A stretch of DNA of 64,000 bases from Rhodobacter aestuarii. Its GTDB lineage: Bacteria; Pseudomonadota; Alphaproteobacteria; Rhodobacterales; Rhodobacteraceae. Under the pieces are notes generated by a model that worked only from the letters and a program-made list of their open reading frames with translations, did no database searches and had not been told where the DNA came from. Below, piece after piece: positions 27,855-37,604 of the stretch; positions within the stretch are counted from its first letter, which is position 1; each line of letters begins with the position of its first letter. The position numbers and the translations under genes are program-made. The DNA is taken from contig NZ_FTOG01000003.1 in the NCBI RefSeq assembly GCF_900156655.1, forward strand, positions 1 to 64,000, in the 5' to 3' direction.

Positions 27855-29681
27855 ATGATCCGCAGCTTTCCCGCCCCCGTTTTGGATGCCACGCCCGCGC
27901 AAGGAGGTGCCGGAGATTTCGGCGCCCTGCCCGATTGGGATCTGACCGATCTTTACCCCGCGCCGGATGCACCGGAATTTGCCCGCGATATGGAGTGGCT
28001 TGAAAAGGCCTGCGCCGATTTCGCCACGGATTACGAGGGCAAACTCGCCAGCCTTGATGCGGCGGCGATGGCCGAATGCATCACGCGCTATGAGGCGATT
28101 GAGACCACCGCCGGGCGGATCATGTCTTACGCGGGGCTGCGCTATTACCAATGCACCACCGATGCGACCCGCGCCAAATTCATGGCCGATGCGCAAGACA
28201 AGATCACCAATTTCACCACGCCTTTGGTGTTCTTCAGCCTTGAGTTCAACCGCATCGAAGACGCGCAATACGACGCTGTCTTTGCCGATGAAAAGGTCGC
28301 GCGCTTCAAGCCGGTGTTTGACCGGATGCGGGCGATGAAGCCCTACCAACTTTCCGATGAGCTGGAAAAGTTCCTGCACGACCAATCCGTTGTGGGGGCA
28401 GCCGCTTGGAACCGGCTGTTTGATGAAACCTCTGCCGCGCTCACCTTCACCATTGATGGCGAAGAGCTGAGCCTAGAGGCCGCGACCACGCTGATGAGCG
28501 ACCATGACCGCACCAAACGCGAAGCGGCCGCGCGCGAATTGGCCCGTGTGTTCGGTAACAACGTCAAGCTTTTCGCCCGCGTCCACAACACGCTCGCCAA
28601 AGAAAAAGAAATCGAGGATCGCTGGCGCAAGATGCCGACGCCGCAAACCGGGCGGCACTTGTCAAACCATGTCGAGCCGGAGGTGGTGGAGGCTTTGCGC
28701 AATGCAGTGGTCGCCGCCTATCCGCGATTGAGCCACCGCTACTATGCGCTCAAAGCCAAATGGCTGGGTCTTGAGAAGCTGCAAATCTGGGATCGCAACG
28801 CGCCGCTGCCCACCGAGACGCCGCGCAAGATTATGTGGAAAGAAGCCCGTGAGACGGTGCTGAATGCCTATTCCGGCTTTGCCCCGCGTATGGCGGAGAT
28901 TGCGCTGCCCTTCTTCGACAAAGGCTGGATTGATGCGGGCGTGAAGCCCGGCAAAGCCCCCGGCGCCTTTGCCCATCCGACGGTCACCACCGTGCACCCC
29001 TATGTGATGCTGAACTACTTGGGCAAACCGCGCGATGTGATGACGCTCGCGCATGAGCTTGGCCACGGCGTGCACCAAGTGCTGGCGGCGAAGCAAGGCC
29101 CGATGCTTTCCGACACGCCGCTGACGCTGGCCGAGACCGCCAGCGTCTTTGGCGAGATGCTTACCTTCCGCGCGCTGCTGGATGGCGCCAAGACGCCCGC
29201 CGAGCGCAAGCAATTGCTCGCGGGTAAGGTCGAAGACATGATCAACACGGTCGTGCGCCAGATCGCGTTCTATGACTTCGAATGCAAGCTGCACGCAGCC
29301 CGTGCCCAAGGCGAACTCACGCCCGAAGATATCAACGCGCTGTGGATGTCTGTGCAGGGCGAAAGCCTCGGCCCGGCATTTGAATTCATGGAGGGCTATG
29401 AGACTTTCTGGACCTATATCCCGCATTTCGTGCATTCGCCCTTCTACGTCTATGCCTATGCCTTTGGCGACGGGCTGGTGAACGCGCTTTATGCGACCTA
29501 CGCGGATGGCCTGCCGGAGTTCCAAGACAAGTATTTCGAAATGCTCGAAGCGGGCGGCTCGAAACACCATAAAGAGCTTTTGGCGCCATTCGGGCTTGAT
29601 GCCTCTGACCCGGCATTCTGGAACAAGGGTCTCGATATGATCGCGGGCTTCATTGATGAGCTGGAGGCGATGGAGGGCTGA
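27855..29681 (+). CDS. pepF: M3-family oligoendopeptidase F
   Basis: A 608-residue zinc metallopeptidase that cleaves short peptides in the cytosol. The zinc motif HELGH at 400-404 sits in TLAHELGHGVHQVL, and the third ligand glutamate is expected in ETASVFGEM about 28 residues later. The N-terminal helical part (about 20-330) is typical of the family. An ATG six bases upstream is possible, but GAAGGAG fits 27855 better. It is divergent from the Anbu operon and may recycle peptides, though a functional link is only suggested by position. A hairpin terminator follows. Confidence 0.93.
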   Translation: MIRSFPAPVLDATPAQGGAGDFGALPDWDLTDLYPAPDAPEFARDMEWLEKACADFATDYEGKLASLDAAAMAECITRYEAIETTAGRIMSYAGLRYYQCTTDATRAKFMADAQDKITNFTTPLVFFSLEFNRIEDAQYDAVFADEKVARFKPVFDRMRAMKPYQLSDELEKFLHDQSVVGAAAWNRLFDETSAALTFTIDGEELSLEAATTLMSDHDRTKREAAARELARVFGNNVKLFARVHNTLAKEKEIEDRWRKMPTPQTGRHLSNHVEPEVVEALRNAVVAAYPRLSHRYYALKAKWLGLEKLQIWDRNAPLPTETPRKIMWKEARETVLNAYSGFAPRMAEIALPFFDKGWIDAGVKPGKAPGAFAHPTVTTVHPYVMLNYLGKPRDVMTLAHELGHGVHQVLAAKQGPMLSDTPLTLAETASVFGEMLTFRALLDGAKTPAERKQLLAGKVEDMINTVVRQIAFYDFECKLHAARAQGELTPEDINALWMSVQGESLGPAFEFMEGYETFWTYIPHFVHSPFYVYAYAFGDGLVNALYATYADGLPEFQDKYFEMLEAGGSKHHKELLAPFGLDASDPAFWNKGLDMIAGFIDELEAMEG

Positions 29682-29711
29682 GGGCTTTCATCGCTTGAAG
29701 ACCGAACAGAC

Positions 29712-29744
29712 AAAGGGCCGCCCAGAAGGAGCGGCCCTTTTGTA
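29712..29744 (+). terminator. pepF terminator
   Basis: AAGGGCCGC / GCGGCCCTT stem with a nine-base loop followed by TTGT, 31 bases after the pepF stop. Confidence 0.7.
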
Positions 29745-29800
29745 TGGTTCCTCATCGCGAAGCGGCCTGCGGTCCGGCCCCAAAACAGGCGGTTTCGGGA

Positions 29801-30178
29801 TTACTCCCCCGGCGCCGCCAAGGCCGGGTCGTTTTCGCATTTGCTCAGCGGCAGGGCGCGCAACCGCGTGATACGGAGCACCGTGCCCTCGGCTGCCGCG
29901 CCGAAGCTGCCTTCGATGCAGGCACAGCCATAGCCGTAATGGCCATTCACCTCGACCCAGCGCGCGGTGAAATCGGCCTCTCCCCAATCCAGATCGTCCC
30001 AGCCGGGCACGCCGCCCATGCCCTGCACGGACAGTTCCCATGTGGCATCGGCATCGGTCAGCCAGAAGTTTCCGGGCGTCGGGTTGGCAAACCAGCCGCA
30101 GCGGGTTTCGGCGGCAGCCACCACCGGCACCAAGACGACAAGCGCCGCGCAGAGAGCCTTAGGTAAGCAGCCCGCCAT
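29801..30178 (-). CDS. DUF4087-like secreted protein
   Basis: A 125-residue protein starting with a signal peptide (about 1-24, ending VVAAAE). The mature part opens ETRCGWFANPTPGNFWLTDADATWELS, a pattern I associate with the DUF4087 family of unknown function, and contains four cysteines (in RCGW, GCAC and SKCEN). It should be periplasmic. The start overlaps the end of fnrL by about 20 bases on the same strand, so it may be co-transcribed with the regulator. A start nine bases further upstream is also possible. Confidence 0.72.
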   Translation of the reverse strand: MAGCLPKALCAALVVLVPVVAAAETRCGWFANPTPGNFWLTDADATWELSVQGMGGVPGWDDLDWGEADFTARWVEVNGHYGYGCACIEGSFGAAAEGTVLRITRLRALPLSKCENDPALAAPGE

Positions 30179-30905
30179 CGCTGTCATCCCCTGCCTCCAT
30201 CAGCAACCGCTCCATATCCGGTACGATCACATGACGCTTGCCCGTGAGTTCAATCACCCCATCGCGTTTGAGCGCCGAAATCTGCCGACTGACGGTTTCG
30301 AGCGTCAAACCGAGGTAATCGGCCATCGCTTCGCGCGTCAGAGGCAAATCGAAGGTCAAACTGTTGCCATTTCCCCGGTGACGTATCGACGCATCCCGAC
30401 GTGCGACAATGGATAGCAGTGACGCGATTTTCTCACGTGCCGTTTTACGCCCCAAAAGCAGCATCCACTCCCGCGCGGCATCCAGCTCATCGAGGGTCAT
30501 TTGCAGCAGCCGCTGGGCGATATGCGGGGTGCGATCCATCAGCTCTTCAAAGGGCTTTCGACGGAAGCAACACATAAGAATATCGGTGGTTGCGGTGATG
30601 TTGTAGGCGGCCCGGTCCCGGCCCGGGCGACCCACGAAATCAGAGGGAAGAAGCAGTCCGACCATCTGAGTCCGACCGTCTTCCAGGGTCTGTGTGAGGG
30701 TCGCGATTCCGGAGACGACAGAGGCCACAAAGTCCATCTTATCGCCTGACCAGATCACCGTCTGACCCGCCTCGAAGCTTCGGTAGTACTTGACCGATTC
30801 GAGTTCATCTAGTTCGTTGGCCTCGCAACGCGCACAGACGGCCCGATGTCGAATCGGGCAATCTCCGCATTGCAACGAGGCAGGATACACGTCGTCGTGA
30901 GACAT
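30159..30905 (-). CDS. fnrL: FNR-family anaerobic regulator FnrL
   Basis: A 248-residue CRP/FNR-type transcription factor. Four N-terminal cysteines (13, 16, 24 and 27, in LQCGDCPIRHRAVCARCE) and a further pair in ILMCCFRR near 121 can ligate an oxygen-labile [4Fe-4S] cluster. The cyclic-nucleotide-like domain covers about 40-150, and the helix-turn-helix is MADYLGLTLETVSRQISALKR (about 205-225), whose E-x2-S-R element reads TTGAT half sites. In Rhodobacter, FnrL activates heme, photosynthesis and microaerobic respiration genes. It is divergent from hemN, and the shared intergenic region contains an FNR box. Confidence 0.95.
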   Translation of the reverse strand: MSHDDVYPASLQCGDCPIRHRAVCARCEANELDELESVKYYRSFEAGQTVIWSGDKMDFVASVVSGIATLTQTLEDGRTQMVGLLLPSDFVGRPGRDRAAYNITATTDILMCCFRRKPFEELMDRTPHIAQRLLQMTLDELDAAREWMLLLGRKTAREKIASLLSIVARRDASIRHRGNGNSLTFDLPLTREAMADYLGLTLETVSRQISALKRDGVIELTGKRHVIVPDMERLLMEAGDDSDGGLLT

Positions 30906-30914
30906 TGCCTTGCT

Positions 30915-30928
30915 TGATATGGGTCAAA
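30915..30928 (+). promoter_or_regulatory. FNR box between fnrL and hemN
   Basis: TTGAT-ATGG-GTCAA matches the FNR consensus TTGAT-N4-ATCAA except at one base. It lies 35 bases before the hemN ATG and nine bases upstream of the fnrL start, so it can act on both genes. Confidence 0.85.
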
Positions 30929-30962
30929 TCCTGGTGCGCGTCTTGAAGGATAGAATACGCCT

Positions 30963-32318
30963 ATGAAACATGAATCGCAACTCGCCCGGCTCGGTCTATT
31001 CGACGCTCGGGTGCCCCGTTATACCAGCTATCCGACTGCGCCGCACTTCTCGAATGCTGTGGGCGCGTCGAAATTTATCGAATGGATCGAGGCGATTCCG
31101 GCCGGAGCCGCGATCTCGCTCTATATCCACGTGCCGTTCTGCCGCCGGCTGTGCTGGTTCTGCGCCTGCCGCACGCAAGGCACGCAAACCGATGCGCCGG
31201 TGAAGGCTTATGCCGACACGCTGGTGACCGAGCTTGGGATGCTGAAAAAGCACCTCGCGCCGGGCGTGAAACTGTCGCGCCTGCATTGGGGCGGCGGCAC
31301 CGCCACCCTGCTGCCCGCCGACAGCATGCGCAAAGTCGCCGACGCCGTCTTTGATGCGGTGGATCTTGGCGAGAACGGTGAATTCTCGGTCGAGATTGAC
31401 CCCAATGAGATTGATGACGAACGCATGGATGCGCTGGCGCAATCGGGCATGAACCGTGCCTCGATCGGCATCCAAGACTTCGACCCCTTCATCCAATCGG
31501 TGATCGGGCGCGAGCAAAGCTATGAAGTGACCGCCAAGGTCGTCGACATGATCCGCACCCGCGGCATCGACAGCCTGAACACCGACATTCTCTATGGCCT
31601 GCCGCATCAGACCAAAGAGAAGATCACCGAAAGCATCGAAAAGGTGCTGACGCTGAAACCCGACCGTGTGGCGCTTTATGGCTATGCCCACGTGCCGTGG
31701 ATGGCGCGCCGTCAAACGCTGATCCCGGCGGACCAGCTGCCGACGCCGCAATCGCGCCTTGGCCTCTTTGAACGCTCGCAAGAGCTGTTCACCGAAGCGG
31801 GTTATGACATCATCGGTATCGACCACTTCGCACTGCCCACCGATGGGCTCTCGAAAGCGTTGCGTGCAGGCAAACTGCGCCGCAACTTCCAAGGCTACAC
31901 CGATGATCTGGCCGAAGCGCTGGTGGGGATCGGGGCCTCGTCGATCTCGAAATTCCCGCAAGGCTATGCGCAAAACGAATCTGCTACGGGCGCGCATACC
32001 TCGGCCATTCGTGAGGGCAACTTCTCGACCCACCGCGGCCACGTCTTCACCAAAGAAGACCTGATGCGCGCGCGGCTGATCGAGATGCTGATGTGCGATT
32101 TCGCCGCTTCGAAGAAGGAACTGGTCGAGGAATGGGGCGCCGATGGCGCGCAACTCGACAGCGAATTCGCAGCCTGTGTCGAGAAATTCGGCGATATGGT
32201 CGAGATCACCGAGGACGGGATCGCGATTCCCGAACCGGGCCGCCCGCTCACGCGGATGATCGCGCGCCATTTCGACGCTTACGATCTGTCGAAAGCCGGA
32301 CACAGCTCGGCGATCTGA
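30963..32318 (+). CDS. hemN: Oxygen-independent coproporphyrinogen III oxidase
   Basis: A 451-residue radical SAM enzyme that converts coproporphyrinogen III to protoporphyrinogen IX without oxygen, in heme and bacteriochlorophyll synthesis. The cluster motif is PFCRRLCWFCAC, with Cys60, Cys64 and Cys67, and Cys69 following as in true HemN. The GGGTAT-like segment (HWGGGTATLL, near 105-114) contacts SAM. The C-terminal HemN domain includes the basic IEMLMCDF segment near 375. Control by FnrL is likely through the FNR box upstream. A terminator hairpin follows. Confidence 0.96.
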   Translation: MKHESQLARLGLFDARVPRYTSYPTAPHFSNAVGASKFIEWIEAIPAGAAISLYIHVPFCRRLCWFCACRTQGTQTDAPVKAYADTLVTELGMLKKHLAPGVKLSRLHWGGGTATLLPADSMRKVADAVFDAVDLGENGEFSVEIDPNEIDDERMDALAQSGMNRASIGIQDFDPFIQSVIGREQSYEVTAKVVDMIRTRGIDSLNTDILYGLPHQTKEKITESIEKVLTLKPDRVALYGYAHVPWMARRQTLIPADQLPTPQSRLGLFERSQELFTEAGYDIIGIDHFALPTDGLSKALRAGKLRRNFQGYTDDLAEALVGIGASSISKFPQGYAQNESATGAHTSAIREGNFSTHRGHVFTKEDLMRARLIEMLMCDFAASKKELVEEWGADGAQLDSEFAACVEKFGDMVEITEDGIAIPEPGRPLTRMIARHFDAYDLSKAGHSSAI

Positions 32319-32346
32319 CGGCAATTTGCCACCACGGAAACAGGAC

Positions 32347-32371
32347 TGGGCGCCGCGAGGCGCCCTTTTCA
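32347..32371 (+). terminator. hemN terminator
   Basis: GGGCGCC / GGCGCCC hairpin with a GCGA loop, followed by TTTTC, about 30 bases after the hemN stop. Confidence 0.8.
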
Positions 32372-32473
32372 TTTCGCCCACGAAGGCACGACGCTCCGGG
32401 TGCTTTGCTCTGAGCGCTTTGCCCCAAATCCCAAGGGACGGTTGCGTCGCAGACGGGAACAGCGCTCGGCTAC

Positions 32474-33700
32474 TTAGCCAAGCGTGCCGCCCGCCGTTTC
32501 GACAAACTCAATCAGCCGCGGCAGGCAATGGGTCTCTAAATCGTATTTCTCGACCACCGAAGCACGCGCGGCCTGCCGCATCCTTTGATAGCGCTCCGGA
32601 TGCGCCAGCGCCTCGGTCAGCGCTGCGGACCAGCCCTTGATATCAAAGAAATCAACGAGCCTGCCGTTCGCCCCATCGGTGATCACCTCACGAAGCGGCG
32701 CGGTGTCAGAGGCCACCACCATCGCGCCCGCGGACATCGCCTCCATCAGCGACCAACTCAGCACGAAGGGATATGTCAGATAGGCATGCGCCCGCCCGAC
32801 CTGCATGATCGAGACAAAATCGGCGTAAGGCACGCGCCCCAGAAAATGCACGCGGCTTAGGTCGAGCCGGTCTTTGACCTCATCGAGGAATTTTTGCTTC
32901 CAACTGCCCTCCGGCGGGGCCGCGCCATAGCTTTGCCCTTCCTCCCCGATGATCAGCACCTGCGCCTCGGGCCGGGCCGCCAACACATCAGGAAGCGCGC
33001 GCATGAAGCTGTGATAGCCCCGATAAGGCTCCAGCGAGCGATTGATGAAGGTCAGCACCTCATCGCCCGCGCGCAGCGTCAAATCCTTGCCCGGAACGGT
33101 GTAACTGGCCTGCGGGTTCGGTGTGAGCCGCGCAGTATTCACCCCATCATGGCAGATGGTGATCTTCGCGCGCAGTTCAGGCGGGAAGGTCGAGGCCTGA
33201 AACTCGGTGGGGGAAAGCGCCGCATCGGCCTGCACCAAGGTCTGGATCAGATGCGCAGACCGGGCGGTGGTTGCGATGCGGCCCTCGAGCGTGCCCTTGG
33301 CAAATTCGGGGTCGAAATCGGTATCGAGCCCGGTGGTTTTGTACATCAACTCCGCATAAACAAGCAGCTTCGCCTCGGGCCACACCTCGCGCAGGTAAAG
33401 CGTCTCCCCCCAACCCGGATGGCCAAAGATCACATCCGGCACGAAACCGTGCTGATCGCGCAATTGCCGTGCCGCGCGCGCCGCTTTCACACCGCGCTCG
33501 CTTACCTCGGCATACATTTTCGTCAGCCGCGGCTCGAGCTTCACCTCCTCGGGTTTGCGGTATTTCACCACCCGGACGGGCGAGGGACGATTGTTCGTTT
33601 CAGAGGTCAGGGCCAGCACCTCATGGCCACGTTTGACAAGCGCTGGGGCCAAATGCGGAAACTGACCGGGAAAGTTCTGATGCACGAACAGGATCTTCAT
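32474..33700 (-). CDS. Glycosyltransferase, GT4-like (GT-B fold)
   Basis: A 408-residue GT-B glycosyltransferase. It opens with KILFVHQNFPGQFPHLAPALVKRGHEV, typical of the N-terminal domain of GT4 relatives. The C-terminal donor-binding region includes RSLEPYRGYHSFMRALP (about 218-234) and the E-x7-E-like element SLMEAMSAGAMVVASDTAPLREVI (about 328-351). It would transfer a nucleotide-activated sugar to an unknown acceptor. Its ATG overlaps the yejF stop by one base (TGATG), so it is translationally coupled to the peptide importer, an unusual pairing. Confidence 0.86.
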   Translation of the reverse strand: MKILFVHQNFPGQFPHLAPALVKRGHEVLALTSETNNRPSPVRVVKYRKPEEVKLEPRLTKMYAEVSERGVKAARAARQLRDQHGFVPDVIFGHPGWGETLYLREVWPEAKLLVYAELMYKTTGLDTDFDPEFAKGTLEGRIATTARSAHLIQTLVQADAALSPTEFQASTFPPELRAKITICHDGVNTARLTPNPQASYTVPGKDLTLRAGDEVLTFINRSLEPYRGYHSFMRALPDVLAARPEAQVLIIGEEGQSYGAAPPEGSWKQKFLDEVKDRLDLSRVHFLGRVPYADFVSIMQVGRAHAYLTYPFVLSWSLMEAMSAGAMVVASDTAPLREVITDGANGRLVDFFDIKGWSAALTEALAHPERYQRMRQAARASVVEKYDLETHCLPRLIEFVETAGGTLG

Positions 33701-35301
33701 CAGACCTCCCCAAGTGCCGCCGCCAACAGAGCGCGCGTATAGTCTGTTTTGGGCGCGGCAAAAAGCTCTGCCGCAGGCCCCGCCTCGACCACATCGCCCG
33801 ATTTCATCACCATGATCTTGTGAGAAAGCGCGCGCACCACGCGCAGATCGTGGCTGATGAAAAGGTAAGCCAGCCCATGGCGGCGCTGCAAGTCGCGCAA
33901 CAACTCCACGATCTGCACCTGAACGGTCATATCAAGCGCGGAGGTCGGCTCATCCAGCACCACCACACGCGGCTGCAAAATCATCGCGCGGGCAATCGCA
34001 ATGCGCTGGCGCTGCCCGCCCGAAAACTCATGCGGGTAGCGGCTCATGGCGGCGGGATCGAGCCCCACCTCTTCCATAATCGCAGCCACCATTTCGCGGC
34101 GGTTGCGGCCCGGCTCCAGCCCATGCACCGTAAGCCCCTCGGCGATGATCTGTTCAATCGTCATGCGGGGAGACAGGCTGCCAAACGGGTCTTGAAACAC
34201 AATCTGCATATCACGCCGCAGGGGCCGCAACTGCTTGGATTGCCAGCGCGAGATATCTTGCCCATCAAAGTGGATCGGCCCTTCGCTCGCAATCAGCCGC
34301 ATCAGCGCGAGCGCAAGCGTGGTCTTGCCCGAGCCACTTTCCCCCACAATACCGAGCGTCTCCCCCGCGCGCAGCGACAGGCTTGCCCCGTTCACCGCCT
34401 TCACATGGCCGACCGTGCGGCGCAAAAGCCCCCGCTTGACCGGGAACCAAATCTTGAGGGCCTCGGTCTCCAACAATGTCTGCGCGCCTTCGGGCACCGG
34501 ATCGGCGATGCCTTTAGGTTCAGCCGCCAGCAGCTTTTTGGTATAGGGGTGCTGCGGGTTGGTGAAAATCTGATCGACTGGGCCTTGCTCAACAATCTCG
34601 CCTTGGCTCATCACGCAGACCCTATCGGCGATGCGGCGCACCACCCCAAGGTCGTGCGAGATAAAGAGCAGGCTCATCCCAAGATCGCGCTTCAGATCCG
34701 CCAGCAGATCGAGGATTTGCGCTTGGATTGTCACATCCAGCGCCGTGGTCGGTTCATCGGCGATCAGCAGTTCCGGCCCGTTGGCCAGCGCCATCGCAAT
34801 CATCACCCGCTGGCGCTGCCCGCCCGAAAGCTGGTGTGGGTAGTCGGCAAGCCGGGTTTCTGCATTGGCAATGCCCACCTGCCGCAACAACTCGATGATC
34901 CGCGCGCGTGCCGCGGGGCCGGTTAGCCCTTGGTGGACGCTCAGGCTCTCGCCCAATTGCTTTTCGATCGTGTGCAGCGGGTTGAGCGAGGTCATCGGCT
35001 CTTGAAAGATGAAGCTGATGTCATTGCCGCGCACATCGCGCAGCACCCGCTCCTCCGCCCCCACCATCTCGCGGCCCAGATAGCGCACCGAGCCCTCGGT
35101 CTGCGCATTTCCGCCCAAAAGCGCTACGGTCGAAAGCGCCGTGACCGATTTGCCCGAGCCAGATTCCCCCACCAAGGCGACGGTTTCGCCTTTCGCAACG
35201 GTGAAGCTGACGCCTTTCACCGCCGGGATCTGACGCCCCTCTTGGCGGAAACTGACACGGAGGTTTTCAACAGAGAGAACAGTTTCCATGGGGCGGCTCA
35301 T
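33700..35301 (-). CDS. yejF: Peptide ABC transporter, fused double ATPase (YejF-like)
   Basis: A 533-residue protein with two ABC ATPase domains in tandem, the arrangement of YejF and GsiA. Each half has Walker A (GESGSGKS in both), a signature (LSGGQRQR and FSGGQRQR) and Walker B ([12 protein letters not shown] and [11 protein letters not shown]). It energises import of oligopeptides or microcin C-like compounds. The start at 35301 overlaps the yejE stop (ATGA), and its own stop overlaps the glycosyltransferase start. A longer upstream frame is rejected. Confidence 0.93.
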   Translation of the reverse strand: MSRPMETVLSVENLRVSFRQEGRQIPAVKGVSFTVAKGETVALVGESGSGKSVTALSTVALLGGNAQTEGSVRYLGREMVGAEERVLRDVRGNDISFIFQEPMTSLNPLHTIEKQLGESLSVHQGLTGPAARARIIELLRQVGIANAETRLADYPHQLSGGQRQRVMIAMALANGPELLIADEPTTALDVTIQAQILDLLADLKRDLGMSLLFISHDLGVVRRIADRVCVMSQGEIVEQGPVDQIFTNPQHPYTKKLLAAEPKGIADPVPEGAQTLLETEALKIWFPVKRGLLRRTVGHVKAVNGASLSLRAGETLGIVGESGSGKTTLALALMRLIASEGPIHFDGQDISRWQSKQLRPLRRDMQIVFQDPFGSLSPRMTIEQIIAEGLTVHGLEPGRNRREMVAAIMEEVGLDPAAMSRYPHEFSGGQRQRIAIARAMILQPRVVVLDEPTSALDMTVQVQIVELLRDLQRRHGLAYLFISHDLRVVRALSHKIMVMKSGDVVEAGPAAELFAAPKTDYTRALLAAALGEV

Positions 35302-36404
35302 TTGAACACCTTGCGCGGATCGAAGGCGTCGCGCAGCCCCTCGAAGATAAAGACCAAAAGCGAGAGCATGGTGGCAAAGGTCACGAATGCGGTGAAGGCG
35401 AGCCACGGCGATTGCAGGTGGTTCTTGGCTTGCAGCGCCAACTCCCCAAGGCTGGGCGCCGAAGAGGGCAGCCCATAGCCAAGGTAGTCCAGCGTGGCGA
35501 GGCCAGAGATCGCGCCGGTGATCACAAAGGGCAGCATGGTGAGCGTCGCCACCATCGCATTGGGCAGGATATGGCGGAACATGATCACCGCATCTGAAAC
35601 GCCAAGCGCCCGCGCCGCGCGGACATATTCAAAGTTGCGCGCACGCAAAAACTCAGCGCGCACGACACCGGTGAGCGCGGGCCAACCGAACAGAATGGTC
35701 ACAAACACCAACAGCCAGAACGACCGCCCCAAGATCGCGAACAGGATGATGATCACATAAAGCGAGGGGGTGGAGGACCAGATCTCCAACAAACGTTGAA
35801 AGATCAGATCGACCTTGCCGCCGAAATAGCCCTGCACAGCCCCCGCCGCGATACCCAGCACCGACGAAGCCGCCGCCACGATCAGCGCGAAAGCCACCGA
35901 GATACGGAAGCCATAAATCACCCGCGCCGCCACATCGCGCGCGGTGTCATCGGTGCCGAGCCAATGATCGGCATCAGGGGCCGAAGGTGCGGTGCCCACA
36001 TTGTTGATGGTGCGGTAGTGGTAGGGGATCGGCGGCCAGAGGATCCAGCCCTTCTCCACGGGCGCGCCCTCAACCGTGCCTTGGCTTTGCACCTCTGCCA
36101 TGATGCCCTCGGGGTCATCCCAACAAGCCTCTGCCCCGCCGGACACGATCAGACATTGCACGCCCGGATCGGAATAAACCGCCTCGGTCCGGAAATCGCC
36201 GCCAAAGGCGGTTTCGGGGTAAAAGTTGGTGACCGGGTAAAAATATTCACCGCGATATTTCACCACCAGCGGATGGTCATTGGCGATGAATTCCGCAAAC
36301 AGCGAGGCGATAAAAAGAACGCTGAAAATCAGCAGCGAATAGAACGCACGGCGATTGGCGCGGAAGTTGCGCCAGCGGCGGCGGGCAAGCGGAGACAGTG
36401 CCAT
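35298..36404 (-). CDS. yejE: Peptide ABC transporter permease (YejE-like)
   Basis: A 368-residue inner-membrane permease. An N-terminal helix (about 22-42) is followed by a periplasmic insert (about 50-135), then five helices and the EAA loop (ARALGVSDAVIMFRHILPNAM, about 265-285), which contacts the ATPase. The long periplasmic insert is typical of YejE. It starts at the yejB stop and overlaps yejF by four bases. The C-terminal [15 protein letters not shown] is characteristic of the DppC/YejE family. Confidence 0.93.
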   Translation of the reverse strand: MALSPLARRRWRNFRANRRAFYSLLIFSVLFIASLFAEFIANDHPLVVKYRGEYFYPVTNFYPETAFGGDFRTEAVYSDPGVQCLIVSGGAEACWDDPEGIMAEVQSQGTVEGAPVEKGWILWPPIPYHYRTINNVGTAPSAPDADHWLGTDDTARDVAARVIYGFRISVAFALIVAAASSVLGIAAGAVQGYFGGKVDLIFQRLLEIWSSTPSLYVIIILFAILGRSFWLLVFVTILFGWPALTGVVRAEFLRARNFEYVRAARALGVSDAVIMFRHILPNAMVATLTMLPFVITGAISGLATLDYLGYGLPSSAPSLGELALQAKNHLQSPWLAFTAFVTFATMLSLLVFIFEGLRDAFDPRKVFK

Positions 36405-37555
36405 CAGCCCGCCCTCTTCTCAAAGTCGATCCGCGGATCGACAAGGGTGTAGGTGATGTCCGACACGATCCCGATCACCAGCGAGATCAGGCCGAAGGCG
36501 TAAAGCGAGCCGAAGACAAGCGGGTAATCCCGCTCCACCGCTGCTTGGTAGCCCAAGAGCCCCAGCCCATCGAGCGAGAAGACGGTTTCGATGATCAGCG
36601 AGCCGGAGAACAAAACGCTCAGGAACAGCCCCGGAAAGCCCGCGATCACGATCAGCATCGCATTGCGGAACACATGGCCGTAGAGCACGCGCCGCTCGGT
36701 CAGCCCCTTGGCGCGGGCGGTCATCACATATTGCTTGTTGATCTCATCGAGGAACGAGTTCTTCGTCAGCAGCGTCAGTGTAACAAAGGAAGAAAGCGTG
36801 ATCGCCACCGTTGGCAACACTATGTGCCAAAGGTAATCGACCGCTTTTCCAGTGAGGCTGAGCGTATGCCAGTCATCCGAGGTCAGCCCCCTTGCCGGGA
36901 AGATGCTCAAGAAACTGCCACCGGCAAAAAGCACCATCAGCAGCACCGCAAAGACCAATGTCGGGATCGCATAAGCGACGATGATCGCGGCAGAGGTCCA
37001 AGTGTCAAAGGCCGTACCGTCTTTCACCGCCTTGCGGATGCCAAGCGGGATCGAGATCAGATAGGCCAAAAGCGTGGACCAAAGACCAAGAGAGATCGAG
37101 ACCGGCAGCTTATCGATCACCAGTTCCACCACCGACTTGTTCTTGAAGAACGAGGTGCCAAAATCGAACCGAAGGTAGTTGCCCATCATCGTAAAAAACC
37201 GCTCGGTCGCGGAGATTTTCTCGGAGGTGCAGGCGGGGTCTTTGAGGTCTGGCGTGCCGGTAAAGCCGTCTTCACAGGCGATACGGGCAAAGCCCATCTG
37301 CACCTCAAGCTGCGCGAGCAAATCAGGCGAAATACCGCGCGCACCTTGATAGGTGCTGTCTTCCATGCCTTGGCCCTGCCCCGCATCGGCGCCACCGGTG
37401 ATATTGCGGGTGGAATCCGCCTCGCCCTGCACACGGGCTATGATTTGCTCAATCGGCCCACCGGGAACAAATTGCGTCAGCGCAAAGTTGATCAGCATGA
37501 TGCCGAACAACGTCGGCAAAACCAGCATCAACCGCCGCAGGATATAGGCGCCCAT
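36404..37555 (-). CDS. yejB: Peptide ABC transporter permease (YejB-like)
   Basis: A 383-residue permease of the DppB/YejB type. It begins MGAYILRRLMLVLPTLFGIMLINFAL, a classical first helix, has a long periplasmic segment (about 30-145), then further helices and the EAA loop (ARAKGLTERRVLYGHVFRNAM, about 272-292). The end VDPRIDFEKRAG is characteristic of the family. It pairs with YejE to form the channel. The gene follows yejA by 49 bases and abuts yejE directly. Confidence 0.93.
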   Translation of the reverse strand: MGAYILRRLMLVLPTLFGIMLINFALTQFVPGGPIEQIIARVQGEADSTRNITGGADAGQGQGMEDSTYQGARGISPDLLAQLEVQMGFARIACEDGFTGTPDLKDPACTSEKISATERFFTMMGNYLRFDFGTSFFKNKSVVELVIDKLPVSISLGLWSTLLAYLISIPLGIRKAVKDGTAFDTWTSAAIIVAYAIPTLVFAVLLMVLFAGGSFLSIFPARGLTSDDWHTLSLTGKAVDYLWHIVLPTVAITLSSFVTLTLLTKNSFLDEINKQYVMTARAKGLTERRVLYGHVFRNAMLIVIAGFPGLFLSVLFSGSLIIETVFSLDGLGLLGYQAAVERDYPLVFGSLYAFGLISLVIGIVSDITYTLVDPRIDFEKRAG

Positions 37556-37604
37556 CGTCTCTTTCAGCCTTGCACTTTTCCAACAAATCCGAAGGGTATC
37601 TGGC

